DNA from: Rhodothermales bacterium
GTDB taxonomy: Bacteria; Bacteroidota; Rhodothermia; Rhodothermales; UBA10348
DNA: 7,592 nt
NCBI GenBank assembly: GCA_013003255.1
Contig: JABDJZ010000497.1
Location: 1-7,592 of the forward strand
Direction of reading: 5' to 3'
The notes under the pieces were generated by a model. The model saw only the letters and a list, made by a program, of their open reading frames with translations. It ran no database searches and was not told where the DNA came from. Shown here in pieces: positions 7,506 to 7,592 of the stretch (the first letter of the stretch is position 1; the number at the start of each line of letters is the position of its first letter). The translations under genes were made by a program, and so were the position numbers.

Positions 7506-7578
7506 GCCCTCGTAGCTCAGGGGATAGAGCACCGGTTTCCTAAACCGGGTGCCGCAGGTTCGAATCCTGCCGAGGGCA
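7506..7578 (+). tRNA. tRNA-Arg (anticodon CCU)
   Basis: A complete 73-base cloverleaf is present. The acceptor stem GCCCTCG pairs fully with CGAGGGC, the D stem is GCTC/GAGC, the anticodon stem is CCGGT/ACCGG around loop TTCCTAA, and the T stem is GCAGG/CCTGC around loop TTCGAAT. The anticodon is CCT in DNA (CCU), which reads the arginine codon AGG. The discriminator base is A at 7578, and the following bases are CGA, so the CCA end is not encoded and must be added by the CCA-adding enzyme. It is transcribed away from the neighbouring glycosyltransferase operon. No duplicated 3' end of the tRNA was seen in the window, so there is no visible sign that it has served as an integration site here. 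Confidence 0.98.
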
Positions 7579-7592
7579 CGATGGCCGGCAAG

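Noticed and set aside
7506..7578. tRNA-Arg as an attachment site for an integrated element carrying the glycan operon
   Set aside because: No integrase gene and no second copy of the tRNA 3' end was seen in the window, and the neighbouring genes show no obvious change in base composition.

Overview
The window is a GC-rich, densely packed bacterial chromosome segment. It holds five protein genes, all on the minus strand, and one tRNA gene on the plus strand at the right-hand end. The lineage cannot be fixed from this sequence. Several weak signs fit a high-GC Bacteroidota/Rhodothermota-like Gram-negative: the start codons mostly lack strong Shine-Dalgarno sequences, the tRNA gene does not encode its CCA end, and the only promoter-like element before the tRNA (TTTG ... 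TATCTTT) resembles the Bacteroidota-type -33/-7 pattern. This is a low-confidence guess.

Reading the minus strand in the direction of transcription (right to left), the first group is a three-gene operon. It starts with an 899-residue multidomain glycosyltransferase (7418-4719), made of a GT-A/GT2-like domain, a TPR-like helical region, a GT-B/GT4-like domain and a C-terminal CxxC/CxxC zinc ribbon. Next is a 434-residue GT-B-fold transferase resembling the CDP-glycerol glycerophosphotransferase/epimerase superfamily (4722-3418), joined by an ATGA stop/start overlap. Last is a 391-residue class V PLP enzyme (3415-2240), which starts two bases after the preceding stop. A hairpin followed by a T-tract overlaps the stop codon of the PLP gene and probably ends this transcript.

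The second group is a two-gene unit: a UMF1-type MFS transporter (2179-893) and a Nif3/YbgI-family dinuclear-metal protein (896-87). These also overlap by ATGA. They look like ordinary housekeeping or accessory genes with no clear link to the glycan genes.

At the right end, tRNA-Arg(CCU) lies divergent to the operon, with an 87-base gap between them. The most notable object is the 899-residue fusion together with its two operon partners. It suggests a compact cytoplasmic module that builds or attaches a surface glycan or decorates a protein, but donor, acceptor and the role of the PLP enzyme cannot be read from the sequence. I found no CRISPR array, insertion sequence, integrase, toxin-antitoxin pair or obvious defence system.
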